NCBI GenBank assembly: GCA_015523685.1
Contig: WAJW01000172.1
Coordinates: 1-7,669, forward strand
Length of the DNA stretch: 7,669 bases
Reading direction: 5' to 3'
Origin: Archaeoglobaceae archaeon
Lineage (GTDB): Archaea > Halobacteriota > Archaeoglobi > Archaeoglobales > JdFR-42
Positions 5,608 through 7,669 of this stretch are shown here, one piece after another. The notes under the pieces were generated by a model. That model made no database searches, was not told where the DNA came from, and saw only the letters and a list, made by a program, of their open reading frames with translations. The translations under genes and the position numbers were made by a program. Within the stretch, counting starts at the first letter, position 1, and every line of letters starts with the position of its first letter.

Positions 5608-6912
5608 ATGAAAACAACCAGAAGAGATTTCTTGAAAAAGGTTAGCATAGGTAGTGCAGGAGTCTTACTGGGCTCCAGTTTACTTGGGTGCGCTGAAAAA
5701 AAGCCAGCTGAAACTCCAAAACCAAAAAAGGGAGAAGTGCCATCAGAACCTCTAAAGTTGGGTGTTTTAGCATATCTATCTGGTGTTGCTGCGGTTCCAG
5801 GTAAAGCAGCATGGAATACAACTCAGATGTGGGTAGAAAAAGTAAATGCATCAGGGGGCATTCTGGGAAGAAAAATTGAGCTGGTTATGGAAGAAGAGGG
5901 AAAATCTTCAGAAACTGTAGACAAATTTAGAAAATTAACAGTTGAGAAAAAAGTGGAAGCTATCTTCGGATTATTAAGCACTGGAAACGGACAGGCGGTT
6001 GGACCTGTTGCAGAAGAACTGCATCAATTATGGCTATCTTGGGATGCTACAACTCAAAGTGGTCTTGAAGAAACGTTACCGAATGCTTTTTACTCTTTCA
6101 GGAGCGTATATAATGAAGCTGAAGCTATAGCTGGCGCTCTGGCAACAGTGCGATTGTTTCCGGATATAAAAACAGTTGGGGCAATCAATAACGATTATTC
6201 ATACGGAAGAAACGGTTTAAAAGCTTTCATGACTGTAGTCAACCATTTTCTACCTGACGTTGAGCTTGTAATCGACCTCTGGCCTAAATTGGGAGAAACT
6301 GACTTCAGTTCTCATGTTGCAGCACTTAAACAAGCCGATCCGGACCTGATCATGACCAGTTTCTGGAGTGGGGATGTGCCGATATTGATGAAACAGGGAT
6401 ATGCTGCAGGGCTCTGGGAAGGCCGGAAAGCTTGTTTCACTACGGGTGGAGGGGTACACACTACTCTCAAAAAATCATTCACACCAGAGGGGATCATACT
6501 GGGGTATAACTCATATTATCCTTTCTGGTCCAGCTCATGGAAATTATCATTGGACTTCAATAGAGAGTATTATCAGAGATTTGGAGACTATCCTGTATAC
6601 GAATGCGATCATGCTTACTTTGTATTAGAAGCATACAAAACGGCTGTTGAAAGGGCCTATGATGTTCTTGGGAAATGGCCAGAAAAAGAAGACATTGTAG
6701 AGGAACTCAGAGGGATAGTTGTCCCCACTCCATCAGGATACAGGGGATATAGAGAAGACAATTATATGATTGCAAATTATTTCCAGGGGATTACAGCGTA
6801 TGATCCGAATTACGATTTTGTTGTCTGCAAAGATGTTGAGATCCTTACACCCGCAGAAACCATGCATCCACCTGGAATGAGTTTTGATGACTGGGTCAAA
6901 AGCTGGAAATAG
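5608..6912 (+). CDS. ABC transporter substrate-binding lipoprotein, branched-chain amino acid/amide type, Tat signal
   Basis: A 434-residue extracytoplasmic solute receptor of the LivK/AmiC (periplasmic binding protein type 1) class. The N-terminus has a twin-arginine motif TRRDFLKK (residues 4-11), a hydrophobic stretch, and a lipobox-like LLGC ending at Cys28. It is probably exported folded and lipid-anchored. A charged Pro/Lys linker (about 29-48) precedes the mature domain. That domain opens with LKLGVLAYLSGVAAVPGKA and continues with NASGGILGRKIELV, both typical of the family. I chose the ATG at 5608: it places the RR motif at residue 5, and the TATA element at 5575-5582 would give a nearly leaderless transcript. 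No Shine-Dalgarno is seen there. An upstream in-frame ATG at 5518 would bury the signal. The ligand could be branched-chain amino acids, amides/urea, or aromatic or other organic acids. The permease gene follows after 14 bases. Confidence 0.9.
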   Translation: MKTTRRDFLKKVSIGSAGVLLGSSLLGCAEKKPAETPKPKKGEVPSEPLKLGVLAYLSGVAAVPGKAAWNTTQMWVEKVNASGGILGRKIELVMEEEGKSSETVDKFRKLTVEKKVEAIFGLLSTGNGQAVGPVAEELHQLWLSWDATTQSGLEETLPNAFYSFRSVYNEAEAIAGALATVRLFPDIKTVGAINNDYSYGRNGLKAFMTVVNHFLPDVELVIDLWPKLGETDFSSHVAALKQADPDLIMTSFWSGDVPILMKQGYAAGLWEGRKACFTTGGGVHTTLKKSFTPEGIILGYNSYYPFWSSSWKLSLDFNREYYQRFGDYPVYECDHAYFVLEAYKTAVERAYDVLGKWPEKEDIVEELRGIVVPTPSGYRGYREDNYMIANYFQGITAYDPNYDFVVCKDVEILTPAETMHPPGMSFDDWVKSWK

Positions 6913-6914
6913 AT

Positions 6915-6919
6915 GGAGG
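6915..6919 (+). promoter_or_regulatory. Ribosome binding site deciding the GTG start of the permease
   Basis: GGAGG lies 7 bases before the GTG at 6927 and is a strong Shine-Dalgarno match. It selects the GTG over the internal ATG at 6960, which has no such site. The ATG at 6913 is in another frame and soon meets a stop. Confidence 0.6.
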
Positions 6920-6926
6920 ATCTCAG

Positions 6927-7669
6927 GTGGACATTGGATCTGTAAGCAATATATTATTAATGGGGCTATTTCACGCCTCTATTATTTTTTTAGTTTCTGC
7001 AGGACTTCAGGTTGTATTTGGAGTTCAAAAAATATTTAATCTGGCATGTGGTAGCTTTTATGCATTAGGTGCATATTTGGGTATAGAATATGTGAAAAGA
7101 GCAACTTACTTTGGATTGCCGGAAAACCTTTTTATCATACCTCTTATTCTTGCAGGACTCTCCTTGTTTTTTATTGGACCACTCATAGAGAGAGGGGTGC
7201 TCAGATATATATATGATCGGGACGAATCATTTCAATTGCTTTTAACTTTCGCACTGGTTTTAATTTTTGAAGATATTATTCGGATGAGCTGGGGGACCTA
7301 CCCGAGATCAACAGGAGGGATCATGCTTGTTTGGGGTCGTATTAGTATTGGGAGTGTGACATTTCCTGTTTATTATCTCGTGGTGATATTTGTCAGCTTC
7401 ATTATAGCTGGCTTACTGGCTTATATAATTCTGAACACAAAATTTGGGAAAATCATGAGAGCAACGGCATACAACAAGGAAATGGCCCAAGCAATAGGTG
7501 TCAATGTTAATATAGTATATCTTCAGGTATTTACTTTAGGTACGGTTCTGGGAACTTTGGGAGGGAGTTTGGTTATACCAACAACAGCAGCTGTGACTGA
7601 GATGGCAATTGATTTGATTGTACTCGCTTTTGCCGTTGTAGTTATTGGAGGGTTGGGTAGCATTAAAGG
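6927..7669 (+). CDS. Branched-chain amino acid-type ABC transporter permease (LivH family), 3' partial
   Basis: An open frame of 247 complete codons runs off the right edge; LivH proteins are about 290 residues, so roughly 40 residues are missing. It starts at GTG 6927 after GGAGG. The N-terminus is MDIGSVSNILLMGLFHASII, then a membrane segment. The diagnostic LivH block VFGVQKIFNLACGSFYALGAY follows at about 29-49 (family form: G-x-INLAHG-x-xYMLGAY). Several hydrophobic segments follow. The cytoplasmic loop around TKFGKIMRATAYNKEMAQAIGVN (about 171-193) matches the conserved RA-x-x-x-x-x-x-A-x-x-xGI loop that contacts the ATPase. The frame ends in VVIGGLGSIK, the family's C-terminal signature. 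It forms the importer's membrane channel with a LivM partner, expected beyond the window along with LivG/LivF ATPases. It sits 14 bases after the binding-protein gene, in the same operon. Confidence 0.9.
   Translation, partial: MDIGSVSNILLMGLFHASIIFLVSAGLQVVFGVQKIFNLACGSFYALGAYLGIEYVKRATYFGLPENLFIIPLILAGLSLFFIGPLIERGVLRYIYDRDESFQLLLTFALVLIFEDIIRMSWGTYPRSTGGIMLVWGRISIGSVTFPVYYLVVIFVSFIIAGLLAYIILNTKFGKIMRATAYNKEMAQAIGVNVNIVYLQVFTLGTVLGTLGGSLVIPTTAAVTEMAIDLIVLAFAVVVIGGLGSIK

Noticed and set aside
1..7669. CRISPR arrays, tRNA/rRNA genes, insertion sequences, toxin-antitoxin or defence genes
   Set aside because: No regularly spaced repeats, cloverleaf sequences, transposase motifs or defence families were seen; nearly all bases are accounted for by metabolic and transport genes.

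Overview
The window looks like a piece of an archaeal chromosome, most likely from a euryarchaeote of the Archaeoglobales type (Archaeoglobus, Ferroglobus or Geoglobus); the genus is inference. The evidence is a bacterio-opsin-activator type HTH regulator, a two-gene ADP-forming acyl-CoA synthetase, archaeal TATA elements 30-40 bases before start codons, and Shine-Dalgarno sequences matching the archaeal GGAGGTGAT consensus. No RNA gene, CRISPR array, insertion sequence or attachment site is visible.

Layout: (1) 1-660, +, the 3' part of an HTH_10 regulator that begins outside the window. (2) 2420-706, -, two subunits of a family I CoA-transferase-like enzyme (GctAB/IpdAB group), converging on the regulator. 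(3) 2527-4616, +, alpha and beta subunits of an ADP-forming acyl-CoA synthetase, divergent from the CoA-transferase and joined by an ATGA overlap. (4) 5435-4638, -, a HAD-IIA (NagD-like) phosphatase, converging on the synthetase. (5) 5608 to the right edge, +, a Tat-exported lipoprotein substrate-binding protein followed by a LivH-type permease that runs off the window: the start of a branched-chain amino acid/organic acid ABC importer operon.

These genes could work together as follows (inference). The ABC system imports an organic acid or amino-acid-like compound. The CoA-transferase-like enzyme and the ADP-forming synthetase handle its CoA thioesters, and the synthetase would conserve energy as ATP when acyl-CoA is released. 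The HTH_10 protein is the obvious local regulator. Supporting a shared regulon, the same perfect palindrome AAACATGTTT occurs in two places. One is between the divergent CoA-transferase and synthetase promoters, roughly equidistant from both TATA elements. The other lies just upstream of the ABC transporter TATA element, inside a longer 14-base palindrome. The other notable point is that the beta subunit of the CoA-transferase-like enzyme appears to have Gly where true CoA-transferases carry the catalytic Glu. This is also the state in the ring-opening hydrolase IpdB, so the enzyme may not be a CoA-transferase.

The regulator and transporter genes are visibly richer in A+T than the central enzyme genes.
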